A DNA stretch of 64,000 bases from UBA4416 sp964543545 (GTDB lineage Bacteria > Bacteroidota > Bacteroidia > B-17B0 > Aurantibacillaceae). The translations under genes and the position numbers were made by a program. The notes beneath the pieces were generated by a model. That model made no database searches. It saw only the letters and a list, made by a program, of their open reading frames with translations, and was not told the origin of the DNA. The number at the start of each line of letters is the position of its first letter. The first letter of the stretch is position 1. Of the stretch, positions 52,301 to 62,100 are shown in pieces. The stretch covers positions 62,001 through 126,000 of the forward strand of contig CAZIYT010000001.1 in NCBI GenBank assembly GCA_964543545.1, read 5' to 3'.

Positions 52301-54006
52301 AAAGTAATTTCACGATTAAAATGGCACATACCACCAATACGGTTTTAAATTCGGCCTACGGTACACCGGCCGGCCCTCTTACTACTGTTTATGGACCAAC
52401 CACACAAGGCTTGCCTTCCATGGGAATCAACACTTATAACTTTTCCTCTCCGTTCAACTGGGATGGTGTTTCCAATATCCTGGTAGATGTATGCCATGAT
52501 AATGATATCAACGCAACCTGCACGAATTGCTACAGCGATAACTCAGAAGTAGCTTTTACAAATCCCGGATTTAATTGTGTGTGGGGCAGCTACGACGATA
52601 ACGCACAGAGTTGTGGTGTACAGGCGGGCAATACCGTAAATAATTTTGTAAGAAGACCTGATATCATCTTCAATGGACAAGTAATGAATAGCGGATCAAA
52701 CATTACATGGCTGATGAATCCAGGCGCTATCAATACCAATACCGCCACGATTACAGCCTCAACTACCGGAACCCAGATTTATACCATTACCGCGACCAAT
52801 AACATCACAGGCTGTTCAAATAATACGACCACCAGTTTCACGGTTAATACAGCTCCGAGTGTAACGGTAGCAGCTTCTACAGGTTCTATCTGTTCAGGCA
52901 CTACGGCCAGCTTAACGGCAACAGGTGCTACCACCTATAGCTGGATGCCGGCAGGTGGAACATCTTCGGTGGCAGTTGTAAGCCCTGCAGCCACTACGGT
53001 TTATACGGTAACAGGGACATCATCAGGTTGCAGCAATACGCAAACGGTGAACCTGAACGTAACAGCTACACCAACGGTTGCAGCATCCGCTTCCCCAAGT
53101 GTGATCTGTGCCGGAGCCACCGTGAGCTTAACAGCCAGTGGAGCGGCTACCTACAGCTGGAGCCCTATCAGCAACACGTCCGGAACAACAACGGCTACTC
53201 CAACGGTATCGATGACTTACAGCGTCACTGGTACTACAGCAGGCTGTACCAATACCAAAACCCTGAATGTGACCGTGAACCATGTACCGACCGTAACGGT
53301 GACCAGCAGCCCGGGCAGTATGTTATGTACTTCCGGCGCTTCGGCTACCCTGACAGCTGCCGGAACTTCTACGGCTTACGCCTGGAGTACCGGCTCGCCT
53401 ACCTCGTCGATTGTAATTACTCCAACAGGACCGACAGGACCAATAAGCTATACCGTAGCGGGCACCAATAGCTGTGGCACAACCACCGCTGTTATTACCG
53501 TAACGGCGGGAGTCACGCCAACGGTTACGGCATCGAGCTCCTCGACACTTATCTGCGCCAACAATACAGCTATATTAACCGCCAGTGCAACAGCGGGAGC
53601 AACGTATTCCTGGAACACAGGCCCAGGCACGATGAGCATTTCTGTTGCTCCAAGCCAAACAACTACCTATACTGTAATCGCTGCCAATGCCTGCGGAACA
53701 GCCACTGCTACAGTTGTACAGAATGTATCACCTTGTACAGGTATCGAAGAGATCGCCGGTGCCGGAGAGATCAGCATCTATCCTAACCCGGCCAACGACT
53801 ATCTGAACATTGCGGTTCCTGCAAACCTAAGCTCTGCCAATGCAATGGTAGAAGTCACCGACGCTTTAGGTAAAGTAGTCATGAAAGAAAGCATCAGCAC
53901 CGATGTGACTACCTTACGTATCACCACACTGGAAGATGGTGTGTACTTCTTCAAAGTGATCGCCAACAGCCAAACGCTGAAGGTGGGTAAAGTGGTGAAG
54001 CAGTAA
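49312..54006 (+). CDS. T9SS type A cargo protein with fibronectin III domains
   Basis: 1564 residues. Signal peptide to about residue 20 (LTVFTALILSQGLQA). A beta-sandwich domain (25-235) precedes two fibronectin III domains (about 240-325 and 490-580, each with a YYGPxPLTAPxA segment) that flank a MAM or jelly-roll domain (NIPYVQDFESV ... NLYVDDITVDL). Ig-like domains, another jelly-roll at about 930-1060 and four repeated Ig-like units follow. The C-terminal sorting domain is type A (SIYPNPANDYLNIAVP, DGVYFFKVI, KVGKVVKQ), unlike the other five cargos. Probably surface-attached through A-LPS. Ligand unknown. Confidence 0.9.
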   Translation: MKKNLLTVFTALILSQGLQAQVSAYTFTQTTGTYAPITGTDLFGATWNDNISAALPLGFTFQFNAVSYSSVTVSSNGFVTFGATAPLAANYVPVSNSSAYDGAISAFGKDLSATTATTGISYTVTGAMPNRKFVVQWENAKRIGGDVVNFQIILNETSNKVDVMYGACTATSTANTSKVQVGLRGATNTDFNNRLGANTTAWNATGAGATNADAVNYKSTVLPASGLTFSWIAPSCFPVSNIASTGVSSSSATFTWTSSGTAFDVYYGPTPLTAPTATTVPTATASANSYTMTGLTGGTDYAFYVRNNCGMGNTSSWSPVTSFLAPCTATNIPYVQDFESVVDPALPSCTSAQNLGNGNIWITSSPADNGFLSHTLTYEWESSATYAANTWFYTRGLNLTAGVSYRLTYRYGCADATYTERLRVNYGMSPANTAMTTTLGLHPNITNDVASITNTVDFTPATTGVYYIGFQAYSAADKFNLYVDDITVDLTPACVEPTAAAMGAITATTAVTTWTTAGSATAWDLYYGPSPLTAPSASTAPTATASANTYMLNSLLPGTAYSFYVRSHCSASDQSTWTGPISFFTPCQPPAITSVTPATRCGIGTATLGATSSGNLNWFTAASGGTAVATGSVYTTPGISSTTNYYVSASSAPYISGGGLIAPIPTSTASTVPFGEGIFFNAMQTFTLNSVDIYPDGPSDDVYVDLYDFNYNLIGSYNATMPAGNGTTPFTLPLNVVIPVGTDYFFEVYTDLGTPLVANSGVTYPYAIGSVGVVTSGYDGSGPVGSGYYYLYNLQTTSICEGPRTMVTASVTPPPALTVTSGTTVCANVISTMSVTSTLSDFNNYVWSPNTNLYTNPGATTAYTGTSANTLYYKSSTNGPTVYTLTASNSSNCVNIATLTMVADVPVILASATPSMACQNATVALLANTLVSGTVAIGTGGGSTGTQGITPYGSNYEGSRQQYLFRASELQALNLGAGNINALSFSVTLQGTGTFAQSNFTIKMAHTTNTVLNSAYGTPAGPLTTVYGPTTQGLPSMGINTYNFSSPFNWDGVSNILVDVCHDNDINATCTNCYSDNSEVAFTNPGFNCVWGSYDDNAQSCGVQAGNTVNNFVRRPDIIFNGQVMNSGSNITWLMNPGAINTNTATITASTTGTQIYTITATNNITGCSNNTTTSFTVNTAPSVTVAASTGSICSGTTASLTATGATTYSWMPAGGTSSVAVVSPAATTVYTVTGTSSGCSNTQTVNLNVTATPTVAASASPSVICAGATVSLTASGAATYSWSPISNTSGTTTATPTVSMTYSVTGTTAGCTNTKTLNVTVNHVPTVTVTSSPGSMLCTSGASATLTAAGTSTAYAWSTGSPTSSIVITPTGPTGPISYTVAGTNSCGTTTAVITVTAGVTPTVTASSSSTLICANNTAILTASATAGATYSWNTGPGTMSISVAPSQTTTYTVIAANACGTATATVVQNVSPCTGIEEIAGAGEISIYPNPANDYLNIAVPANLSSANAMVEVTDALGKVVMKESISTDVTTLRITTLEDGVYFFKVIANSQTLKVGKVVKQ

Positions 54007-54029
54007 ATAAACCTATAATTCTCTTCATA

Positions 54030-54060
54030 AAGAAGGCTATCCGTTTTGGATAGCCTTCTT
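54030..54060 (+). terminator. Terminator of the type A cargo gene
   Basis: AAGAAGGCTATCC (54030-54042) and GGATAGCCTTCTT (54048-54060) form a perfect 13-bp stem, followed by TCGTTT. The rest of the 324-bp gap to 54330 is AT-rich and shows no gene. Confidence 0.8.
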
Positions 54061-54330
54061 TCGTTTATACTAAAAGGAATCAAAACTCATACAGAGTTTG
54101 TTAGTCTAAAAGCCATGGCATGCATTGAGTTTAATTTATATTTGGAAATGAAGCGGCATCTATGCAGACGAAAATCATCTAAGAATTAATAGAAAGCATC
54201 ATTTTATATTAAGTCGATTCAAAAAAGTTTATAGTAGATGTGTACTCTTTCCCAAAGAGTTGCAATTGCGAAAAACCCTTTGTAGAATTGAATAAATCAC
54301 ATTATAAACTCAATTAAAATAAAGAAACTT

Positions 54331-54573
54331 ATGATTTACAAACATGAAAAACAAATAGTAAAAGTATACTTCTTATTTGTGGAAGAATTTAATGTAGGAC
54401 ATATTACCCGTGATACTATCAGCGAGTATGTTTTCACAGATGTTTTATTTCCTTATCGCGATACTATAAAAGATAAAGATATAGAATGCCTTAAACTTGA
54501 AATAGAAAAATACTATTCACGAAGAGATTCAAACGGCAGAATTGAATCAATCTATCCTCATTACTTCCCTTAA
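54331..54573 (+). CDS. Small hypothetical protein in an AT-rich pocket
   Basis: 80 residues, no signal or membrane segment: MIYKHEKQIVKVYFLFVEEF, then a helical charged C-terminal half (DIECLKLEIEKYYSRRDSNG) ending HYFP. I recognise no family. The surrounding sequence from about 54070 to 54600 is clearly more AT-rich than its neighbours, with codon use to match, which suggests acquisition from elsewhere or an orphan gene. It reads on the opposite strand to the next operon. Confidence 0.5.
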   Translation: MIYKHEKQIVKVYFLFVEEFNVGHITRDTISEYVFTDVLFPYRDTIKDKDIECLKLEIEKYYSRRDSNGRIESIYPHYFP

Positions 54574-54608
54574 CGGGATTGACTTATTTATGACGTTGTG
54601 ATATCAAT

Positions 54609-54640
54609 AAAAAACCTACTCGCATTGAGCAGGCTTTTTT
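54609..54640 (-). terminator. Terminator of the first duplicated adhesin operon
   Basis: On the minus strand AAGCCTGCTC pairs with GAGTAGGTTT through two G-U wobbles and runs into TTTTTTATT. On the plus strand the same pairs are A-C mismatches, so it is oriented for the adhesin gene ending at 54667. Confidence 0.7.
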
Positions 54641-54666
54641 AATCAGATCTAAGCACCAGAAACAAC

Positions 54667-57600
54667 CTACCTCGTGCTTGTTCCCAGCAAGGTCACGTGA
54701 CCTACTTTCTTAATGGTATTACCGCCCATCGTTTTTATTTCTACCTGGTAAATATATACGCCCTGCTCACAGAGCTTGCCTTTCAGCTTGCCATCCCAAC
54801 CCGGGTTGTTCTCATCGCCGGCGAAGATCTGTGTTCCCCAACGGTCGAAGATGAAGAGCCTGATCTGCGAAAGGCCATATCCTACCGGGATAAAAATATC
54901 ATTGCCGGTATCTCCGTTTGGCGTGAAGGCATTCGGAATGTAAACATTCCAGTCTTTAGTCACCAGCACACATATCTCATCGTATGCCACGCAACCGGCG
55001 CTGCTCATGCCTCTAAGCGTATAGCAGGTTTTTTCCTGAGGATTCACCGTAATAGCATTACAGAAGTTACAGTTCAACGGCAAACCTGCTACCGGCAGGA
55101 ACTCTACCGGCACATTTCCGGTACCATGCAGCGTTACTGTTTCATCCACGTTCACCGTGGTATCGGCACCTGCATAAACCTGCGGCAATGGATTTACCAC
55201 AAGCTCAAGCGTTCCCTGTGCTGTACACATATTGCCATTTCCGGCTGTAACTGTATAAATGGTGGTGGCAGAAGGCTTCGCATTGCTCACCGCCTGGTTT
55301 GGAGAAGAGAGACCGGTTGATGGGCTCCAGGAGTAAGAGCTGGCGCCTGATGCCTGCACCTGTGTTGTTTCACCAAAACAAATCGGGTTCACAGCCGGGA
55401 TCACCAGGTTCACCGTTGGCGTCACAACAACCTCAACCGTTTGTGTTGCCAGGCATATGTTCGGTAAGATGCCATTGCTTCCTGTAACCGTATACACACT
55501 GGTAGATAAAGGTGTGGCGGATACCGTACTTCCCGAACTATTACTTAAGGTAGATGCCGGGCTCCAGGTATAGGATAAGGCTCCTGTAGCGGTGAGTGCC
55601 GAGGAACTTCCTTCGCAGACAGATGTTGGAAACGCAGATACCGCTATGACCGGCGTAGGGATCACATCAACCGATATGCTGATCGTACCGGTGCAGCCGG
55701 AGGCATTTGCTCCTGTTACGGTATAGGACGAAGAGGACGAAGGCGATGCCACAACATTGGCTCCACCGTTATTGGTTGTTAATCCGTTCATCGAAGACCA
55801 TACATAAAAGCTGGCGCCGCTTACCGCCAGGTTTGTGCCGGAACCCGAGCAGATCGTTGCATTCGGGCTGATGCTTAATACAGGAGGTTGAACCGCCGTA
55901 ACATTGACAATAGTTTGCGACAGGCAGGAAGCCAGCTGCCCCTGAACGGTATAGGTAATGTTGGCTGTAGGCGAAGCCGTCACGTTGACACCTACCGTAG
56001 AACTTAAAAAGGTGGCAGGGCTCCAGGTATAGCTGCTTGCCCCGGATGCGTTCATATTGGTTAAGCCGCCGGCACAAAGCGAAGGAGAGGAAGGACTTAC
56101 CACAATCACAGGGATTGGGTTTACCACCAGCGATACACTGAGCGTATTGGAGCAGGTAGCAGTGGCTCCTGTTACTGTATAGGTGATGCTGGTAGCAGGT
56201 GTAGAAGTTACGTTTTGCCCGGAGCTCGCATTTAAATAAGTGGCAGGGCTCCAGGTGTAGGATGTAGCGCCTGATACAAGCAGCTGGGCAGATGAGCCTG
56301 CACATAAGGTTTGTGTCGGGCTTACCGTCAGCGTCGGCACCGGGTTCACCGTTACTGTCACAACGGTAGACGCCGTGCAGGTTCCCAGGTTTCCCGATAT
56401 GGTATAGCTTGTTGTGGAAGAAGGATTGGCAGTCACAAGGCTTCCCGTGTTAGCGCTCAGGCCCGTAGCAGGGCTCCAGGTATAAGTGTTGAGGCCCTGT
56501 GCCGTCAATGCCGTACTGTTACCAGCGCAAATAATCATATTACCGCTAATCGTCACCGAAGGGTTGCTGACTACATTCACCGAGGCCTGTGTAGTAGCGG
56601 TGCAACCCGAGGCAGAGGCTAGCACCGAGTAAACAGTCGTCACAGTCGGAGAGGCAGAAACTGTGGCTGTGTTTGCAGAGCTTAAGCTTCCGGCCGGCGA
56701 CCAGGTATACGTAGAGCCGCCGGAGACACTCATCGTCACAGACTGACCCTGGCAGATGAGCTGGCTGGCCGGTGTCACGATGGGTGCCGGAACAGGCACC
56801 ACAGTTACAGTTACAACAGTGCTTCCTGTGCAGCCTCCGTTAGAGCCGGTAACGGTATAAATGGTTGTGGCTCCGGGATTGGCAATAACAGAGGCACCGC
56901 TTGATGTATTAAGCGTAGCGGATGGTGTCCAGGTGTAGGAAGTCGCATTCCCACTCACCGTGAGCGCGGTAGAACCTCCGCTGCAGATGCTGGCGCTTGC
57001 CACGCTTAAGGTTACGGTTGTTGAACTTGAAAGCAGGCTTGCCGTGGCGGTATTGATGCAGCCATTGGCCGGGTTGGTAGCCGTCAGGGTGAAAACACCG
57101 TTGCCCGAAGCTACAGGATTTGTGATGCTTGTACTACTGAGTGTTCCTCCTGAAGGCGTTGCCCATGTATAGCTTGCGGCGGCGGGATTGAGCAGGGCCG
57201 AGAGCTGAACGGTAGGAGACGCGCAGCTGATCGTGGTAGTCGCCGGTGTGAGGTTAATCGTTGGCGGCGTCACGTTTTGCTGGACAGTGGTGGTGGCGCT
57301 GCTGCTACAGCCCCCACTCGTCATCGTGACAACATAGCTGCCCCCGGCATTCAGCACAATGGAAGACGTCGTGCCTCCCGAAACAATGCCCGGCCCGGAC
57401 CATGTATAGGTAGCGCCTGCTACGGGATTAGCAGAAAGCGAGAGTGTCGTCGTCACGCAGGTGATGGTTCCTGTGCCTGTAATGGTTGGCGTTGTAGCCG
57501 AAGCAGCGGGATTCGCCAACACCGTAGTTGTTACCGGTGTAGTGACGCAGGCCGTCGGGTTTTGTACCGTGAGCGTATAGATGCCGCTGCCCTGTACCGT

Positions 57601-58470
57601 TGCATTCTGAGCATTGACGCCTGAAAGAATGGATCCTCCTCCCGGCGCAGTCCAGGTATAATTTACCCCGGCGGGCAGTGCCGACAGGGTCATGGTTGTG
57701 CTGCTGCAGTTGGAAGCGGCGGTAGCAGTAGGTGTGACGGGTGTGGTAAGAGACGGTTGAATGGAAACATCATCCAGGTAATAATAAGCATTGCCACTAT
57801 TGGTTCCTGCAACACTGATGGTTGTGGTTGCCACATTACTGAAAAAATTGCCGATCATAAAATACTGCAGGCCAGATGCCGTCGGCGTATAACAAAACTC
57901 CAGCTTGGTCCAGTTTACTTTATCGGTAATGGGTGTACCCGTGTAATTGACATCAGGCGTAGCGGCATACACACACATGCTCGCAACGTTTACAGGCGTG
58001 GTGCTGAATTTGAGGCCGATGTTATTGCACCCGTTTTTGCTATTGTCTGCCAGGGAAACATAAAATTCGATTTTGTACTGTGTTCCTGCCACCAGCGGCG
58101 TGGATAAGCTTCCCTGAAAATATTCGCGGTAGGGCGAGCAGCCTCCGTTGCCCCATAAGGAGCCTCCCACCATCACCGTCCCTGTTCTCGGGGCCTGTGG
58201 GCCAACAGCAGAGCCATTCGTGGAGTTAGGGCTGCAAAAGCAGGCAGGCGCCAGGCTCGATACAAAAATATCCGAAGAGCCTCCTGTCGGGCAGGTCCAG
58301 TTATTGATCGCGCTGTTGAACTGCGCCTGTGTCGTATACCAGGAACATTGAAGAGCTCCGGTGTTCACATTTTCAAAACTGGGATTATTAACCAGGTTCT
58401 GTGCTTTCAATCCGATAGAAGCCATCGTACAAACAGCTACCAGGATGCGTAAGAGGATTAGTCGTTTCAT
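54667..58470 (-). CDS. T9SS type B adhesin, copy 1 of duplicated module
   Basis: 1267 residues. Signal peptide to about residue 23. The N-terminal lectin-like domain (24-240) opens NLVNNPSFENVNTG and includes SDIFVSSLAPACFCSPNS, AVGPQAPRTGTVMVGG, DVNYTGTPITDKVNWTKLEF and a closing YYLDDVSI, the layout of galactose-binding-like jelly rolls. About eleven Ig-like repeats (each SYTWSPATxLxxxxG, TVTGxxxxC) follow, then the type B sorting domain (IPNAFTPNGDTGNDIFIP, FDRWGTQIF, KKVGHVTLLG). The upstream partner gene ends 12 bases before the ATG. Paralogous to the 59184 gene. Confidence 0.9.
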   Translation of the reverse strand: MKRLILLRILVAVCTMASIGLKAQNLVNNPSFENVNTGALQCSWYTTQAQFNSAINNWTCPTGGSSDIFVSSLAPACFCSPNSTNGSAVGPQAPRTGTVMVGGSLWGNGGCSPYREYFQGSLSTPLVAGTQYKIEFYVSLADNSKNGCNNIGLKFSTTPVNVASMCVYAATPDVNYTGTPITDKVNWTKLEFCYTPTASGLQYFMIGNFFSNVATTTISVAGTNSGNAYYYLDDVSIQPSLTTPVTPTATAASNCSSTTMTLSALPAGVNYTWTAPGGGSILSGVNAQNATVQGSGIYTLTVQNPTACVTTPVTTTVLANPAASATTPTITGTGTITCVTTTLSLSANPVAGATYTWSGPGIVSGGTTSSIVLNAGGSYVVTMTSGGCSSSATTTVQQNVTPPTINLTPATTTISCASPTVQLSALLNPAAASYTWATPSGGTLSSTSITNPVASGNGVFTLTATNPANGCINTATASLLSSSTTVTLSVASASICSGGSTALTVSGNATSYTWTPSATLNTSSGASVIANPGATTIYTVTGSNGGCTGSTVVTVTVVPVPAPIVTPASQLICQGQSVTMSVSGGSTYTWSPAGSLSSANTATVSASPTVTTVYSVLASASGCTATTQASVNVVSNPSVTISGNMIICAGNSTALTAQGLNTYTWSPATGLSANTGSLVTANPSSTTSYTISGNLGTCTASTVVTVTVNPVPTLTVSPTQTLCAGSSAQLLVSGATSYTWSPATYLNASSGQNVTSTPATSITYTVTGATATCSNTLSVSLVVNPIPVIVVSPSSPSLCAGGLTNMNASGASSYTWSPATFLSSTVGVNVTASPTANITYTVQGQLASCLSQTIVNVTAVQPPVLSISPNATICSGSGTNLAVSGASFYVWSSMNGLTTNNGGANVVASPSSSSSYTVTGANASGCTGTISISVDVIPTPVIAVSAFPTSVCEGSSSALTATGALSYTWSPASTLSNSSGSTVSATPLSTSVYTVTGSNGILPNICLATQTVEVVVTPTVNLVIPAVNPICFGETTQVQASGASSYSWSPSTGLSSPNQAVSNAKPSATTIYTVTAGNGNMCTAQGTLELVVNPLPQVYAGADTTVNVDETVTLHGTGNVPVEFLPVAGLPLNCNFCNAITVNPQEKTCYTLRGMSSAGCVAYDEICVLVTKDWNVYIPNAFTPNGDTGNDIFIPVGYGLSQIRLFIFDRWGTQIFAGDENNPGWDGKLKGKLCEQGVYIYQVEIKTMGGNTIKKVGHVTLLGTSTR

Positions 58471-58482
58471 GGCTTGCTGCTT

Positions 58483-58947
58483 TTAAAAGAAAATGATTGT
58501 TTTTTGCAGGGAATAGTTTTTCAGAACCTTGGCATCCACCTGATGAGTAGCAGATGCATTTTTTACCTTATCCATATAAAAATGAACAGAGATTGTATTG
58601 TCGGCGAGTACAATGATCTCACCATTGCCGATAGAAGCTAAAGATGCCGCCAGATCCCTGATGGGCTTCTGGCTAAAGCTGCTGATGTTGCTTTGCTTAA
58701 AGGAAGATACATCCACAGACGCGCCGGGTAATTTATAGAGATTGGCAACAAGGGTATTATCCCTGAAGCTTTCGGTTCTGAAATTCCGGTTATTGGAATC
58801 CATGTAATTCCAGTTCCCTTGCTTCATGCCGTTCGGATCTATGATCTCTGAGAGAGGATCGCCGTTGGCATTCTGCTCATGTTTAAACTGCCCGAAGGAG
58901 ACCTTGCATACGAAACATAAAAAAACGGAGAGGATAATAGCTTTCAT
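58483..58947 (-). CDS. Small secreted MORN-like protein, copy 1
   Basis: 154 residues. Signal peptide to about residue 19 (FLCFVCKVSFGQ). The mature protein opens FKHEQNANGDPLSEIIDPNG and continues MKQGNWNYMD...FRTESFRDN, one degenerate repeat of the MORN/YwqK pattern NGxxxGxWxYYD. The second half has ASIGNGEIIVLADNTISVHFYMDKVK. Its paralogue at 63071 has the same plan, including GMKQGNWNY. Function unknown; position directly ahead of the adhesin suggests a partner, anchor or folding factor for it. Confidence 0.75.
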   Translation of the reverse strand: MKAIILSVFLCFVCKVSFGQFKHEQNANGDPLSEIIDPNGMKQGNWNYMDSNNRNFRTESFRDNTLVANLYKLPGASVDVSSFKQSNISSFSQKPIRDLAASLASIGNGEIIVLADNTISVHFYMDKVKNASATHQVDAKVLKNYSLQKTIIFF

Positions 58948-58986
58948 CTTGACAATACATTAAATCGCTGTCGCCAGCATGTATCA

Positions 58987-58994
58987 TAAAGTTA
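58987..58994 (-). promoter_or_regulatory. Possible -7 box of module 1
   Basis: TAACTTTA on the minus strand matches 7 of 8 positions, about 40 bases before the ATG at 58947. The rest of the 236-bp gap between the modules shows nothing. Confidence 0.35.
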
Positions 58995-59183
58995 GAACTA
59001 TTAGACACTAATTCCCCTGTGGATTAGCAGGTTAGCCGGCTCCCTGAGTGAAATATCACCTATTTTTAGTAAATATTGGAATGCTACTTCAAACTACAGG
59101 CTCTGTACATTCCAAATGCCCAGTAAAGCACTCATCCTGAAAGCTGTTAATAAAATCATTACTCTACCGGGGACGGATGCCAA

Positions 59184-62100
59184 TTACCTCAGAAGCGTTA
59201 AAGGTCCCTGTTTTTCAATGACCTTATCATTGATTCCCGTGGCTCTTACAAAGAAGAAATAAGTGCCATCCGGAACCACCTGCCCCTGCCCTGTCATGCC
59301 GTCCCAGGACGCTTTGCTTCCTGCGAATGTATACATCTTCTGACCCCAACGGTTAAAGATCTCCAGCTGAATCTCTTTCACTCCGCTTGATTTAATATAG
59401 AATACATCGTTGATCCCGTCACCATTAGGTGTAAAGACATTTGGAATCTCAATCCCAAAATCCTCATCCACCACAATCGTTGCATAGACTGTATCCGCGC
59501 ATGGTCCGGCTGTAGCAACCAGCATAACCGTATAGGTCTGACTGCCTGTAAATACCTGTCCTGGATTTACAGTAGAGGATGTATTTCCGTTTCCGAAATT
59601 CCAGCTATAAGCTGACGCTCCTGTACTTTGGTTGGTAAAGTTTACATTGAGCGGCGACACACCGGAGGTAGCATCTGCGGAAAAAGCGGCCGTAACGCTT
59701 CCCTGTACAACCGATACTGTCGTTGTTGTACTGCAGGATGTGGCAGGATCTGTGACTACGACCGTATACACACCCACCGAAGAGCATACCGGCGATGCGC
59801 TATAAGCTCCCCAAACAATGCTCGTGGCCAAAGGCCCTGACCATGCATAGGACAGATTGGGATTGTTAGCGCTCACCAGCAGGGCTACGGTTGCAGAAGT
59901 ACAAGGCATTGTGCCGGAAGCGGCCGCCACGACCGGTAGAATGATATTCCCGTTAACGTTATACTGTGCTGTTGTTGTACAACCATTGACCAGGTTAGTT
60001 ACCGTAACGGTTACTACGCCTGGAGCCACGATTCCTGCTGTTGGGGTAGCGCCACCTGTAGACCATGAGTAGGAAACGTTGCTGGCAGGAGTCGATGCTA
60101 CTGAAAGCAGCACCACAGGCGTGGCACAGGAAATAGCACTGTTACTGCTCACAGCCGACAGCGTCGCCGTAGGTGTTGCCATGTTATTTGTAACTGAGCC
60201 GCTTGCTGTGCTGCTGCAGCCGTTTGTATTGTCGGTAATCACAACGGTATAGATGCCCGTCTGGTTCACAACCACCGTAGCTGCGTTGGAAGGTCCTGTG
60301 ATACCTGCTCCGGTCCAGCTATAGCTGGCCGAAACAGCGCTGCTCGTGGCTGTTAAAGCAGCCGTCGTGGTGGCGCAGGTCAGCGTTTGTGTTGGACTCA
60401 CCCCTACAGAGGCCGGTGCTGTTGTATTGCTTGTCACACTCACATTGGTCGATGTGTTACAGCCATTCACGGTATTCGTTACAACGACTGCATAGCTCCC
60501 CGGAGCGCCAAATACCGGATTCCCTGTATTTCCACCGGAGAGAGGTGAAGGCGACCAGTTGTATGTCAGGTTATTGCCGGTAGCGGTGGCTGTTACGCCT
60601 ATGGTTGTAGTGGCGCAGGTCAACACCAGGGCCGTGGTGGATAAGCTTACGGTTGGTGCGGAGGCATTGGCAAATACCTGGGAAACGGCAGCCGTTGATG
60701 AGCAGCCATTGGCTGTGTTTGTCACCACGACTGTAAACACCCCTGTACCGGAAGCTATGGGATTTGAAACAGAGCTGTTGCTCAGGGAACCTGTAGACGG
60801 AACCTGCCAGCTATAACTTACCGTTGCTGTAGAGCTGGTAGCAGTAAGCTGCACCGTAGGCGACGTACAGGTTGTGGTATAAGAGGAAGGACCAATGCTT
60901 ACTGTCGGGTTTACCGTATTCTGAGAAACCGTTGTGCTGGCATTTGCACTGCAACCATTGGAAGGATTTGTTACAGTAAGGTTGTAAGTCCCCGGCTGGT
61001 TCACAACCGGGTTGGCGGTGCTGCCGCCCGATACGATCCCCGGACCCGACCAGCTGTAATTCATCGCACCGGAAGGGCTGCCACTTAAAGTAAGATTTGC
61101 CGTCGTACATGTCAACACGCCGCTGCCTGCACTGGCTGTTGCAGCAGGAGGTGCATTATTAATGGTTGGAGAAACATTAACGGTGGCAGAACAACCGTTT
61201 GATGGGTTATAAACAAATACGGTGTATGGGCCGGGGCCATTCGCTGTTGCTGCCTGAGAGTTAGCGCCACCTGTAATAGAGCTGCCGGCAGATGCCGACC
61301 AGGTGTAGGTAAGGCCTGCAGGTGATGCCGATAAGGATACCGCGCTTGAGGTACAGGTCACCGTACTGCCGGAACTTGCCGTTGCATTGGGCAGCGATGT
61401 ATTTTGAGTGACGTTGACTGCCGCCGTCGACGTGCAGCCGTTAGCGCCCGTTACAGTGAGGTTATAGGTTCCCGCCTGGTTCACAACCGGGCTGGCCGTG
61501 TTTCCTCCCGAAACGATACCAGGCCCTGACCAGCTATAGTTTGTGCCGCTGGTGGTGCCTCCACTGAGAGAAATGTTTGCGGTTGTGCAGGTGATCACTC
61601 CACTTGCTGAAGCTGTGGCTCCCGGAGGTGTGGTATTTTGCGATACCGACACACTGGTATTGGACGAGCAGCCATTCGCCGGATTGCTGACTGTCAGGTT
61701 GTAAGTTCCGGGCTGATTCACAACAGGGCTGGATGTGCTGCCACCCGATACAATGCCCGGGCCTGACCAGCTGTAATTCATTCCGGCCGGACTGCTGCTT
61801 AATGTGACGTTGGTGGTAGCACATGTCAATGCGCCACCGGATGCGGTGGCTCCAGGAGGTGTGGTATTTTGAGATACCGATACGTTGGTATTAGCGGTAC
61901 ATCCGTTTGATGGATTGGTGACGGTGACATTGTAAGTCCCCGGTTGGTTGACAACAGGATTCGCGGTGCTTCCTCCGGATACAATGCCCGGACCCGACCA
62001 GCTGTAGCTGGTACCCCCGGAAGAACTGCCGCTTAGTGTCACGTTGGTTGTTGCACAGGTCAGGGCCCCGCCGGCTGATGCTGATATGGTGGGCGGTGTT

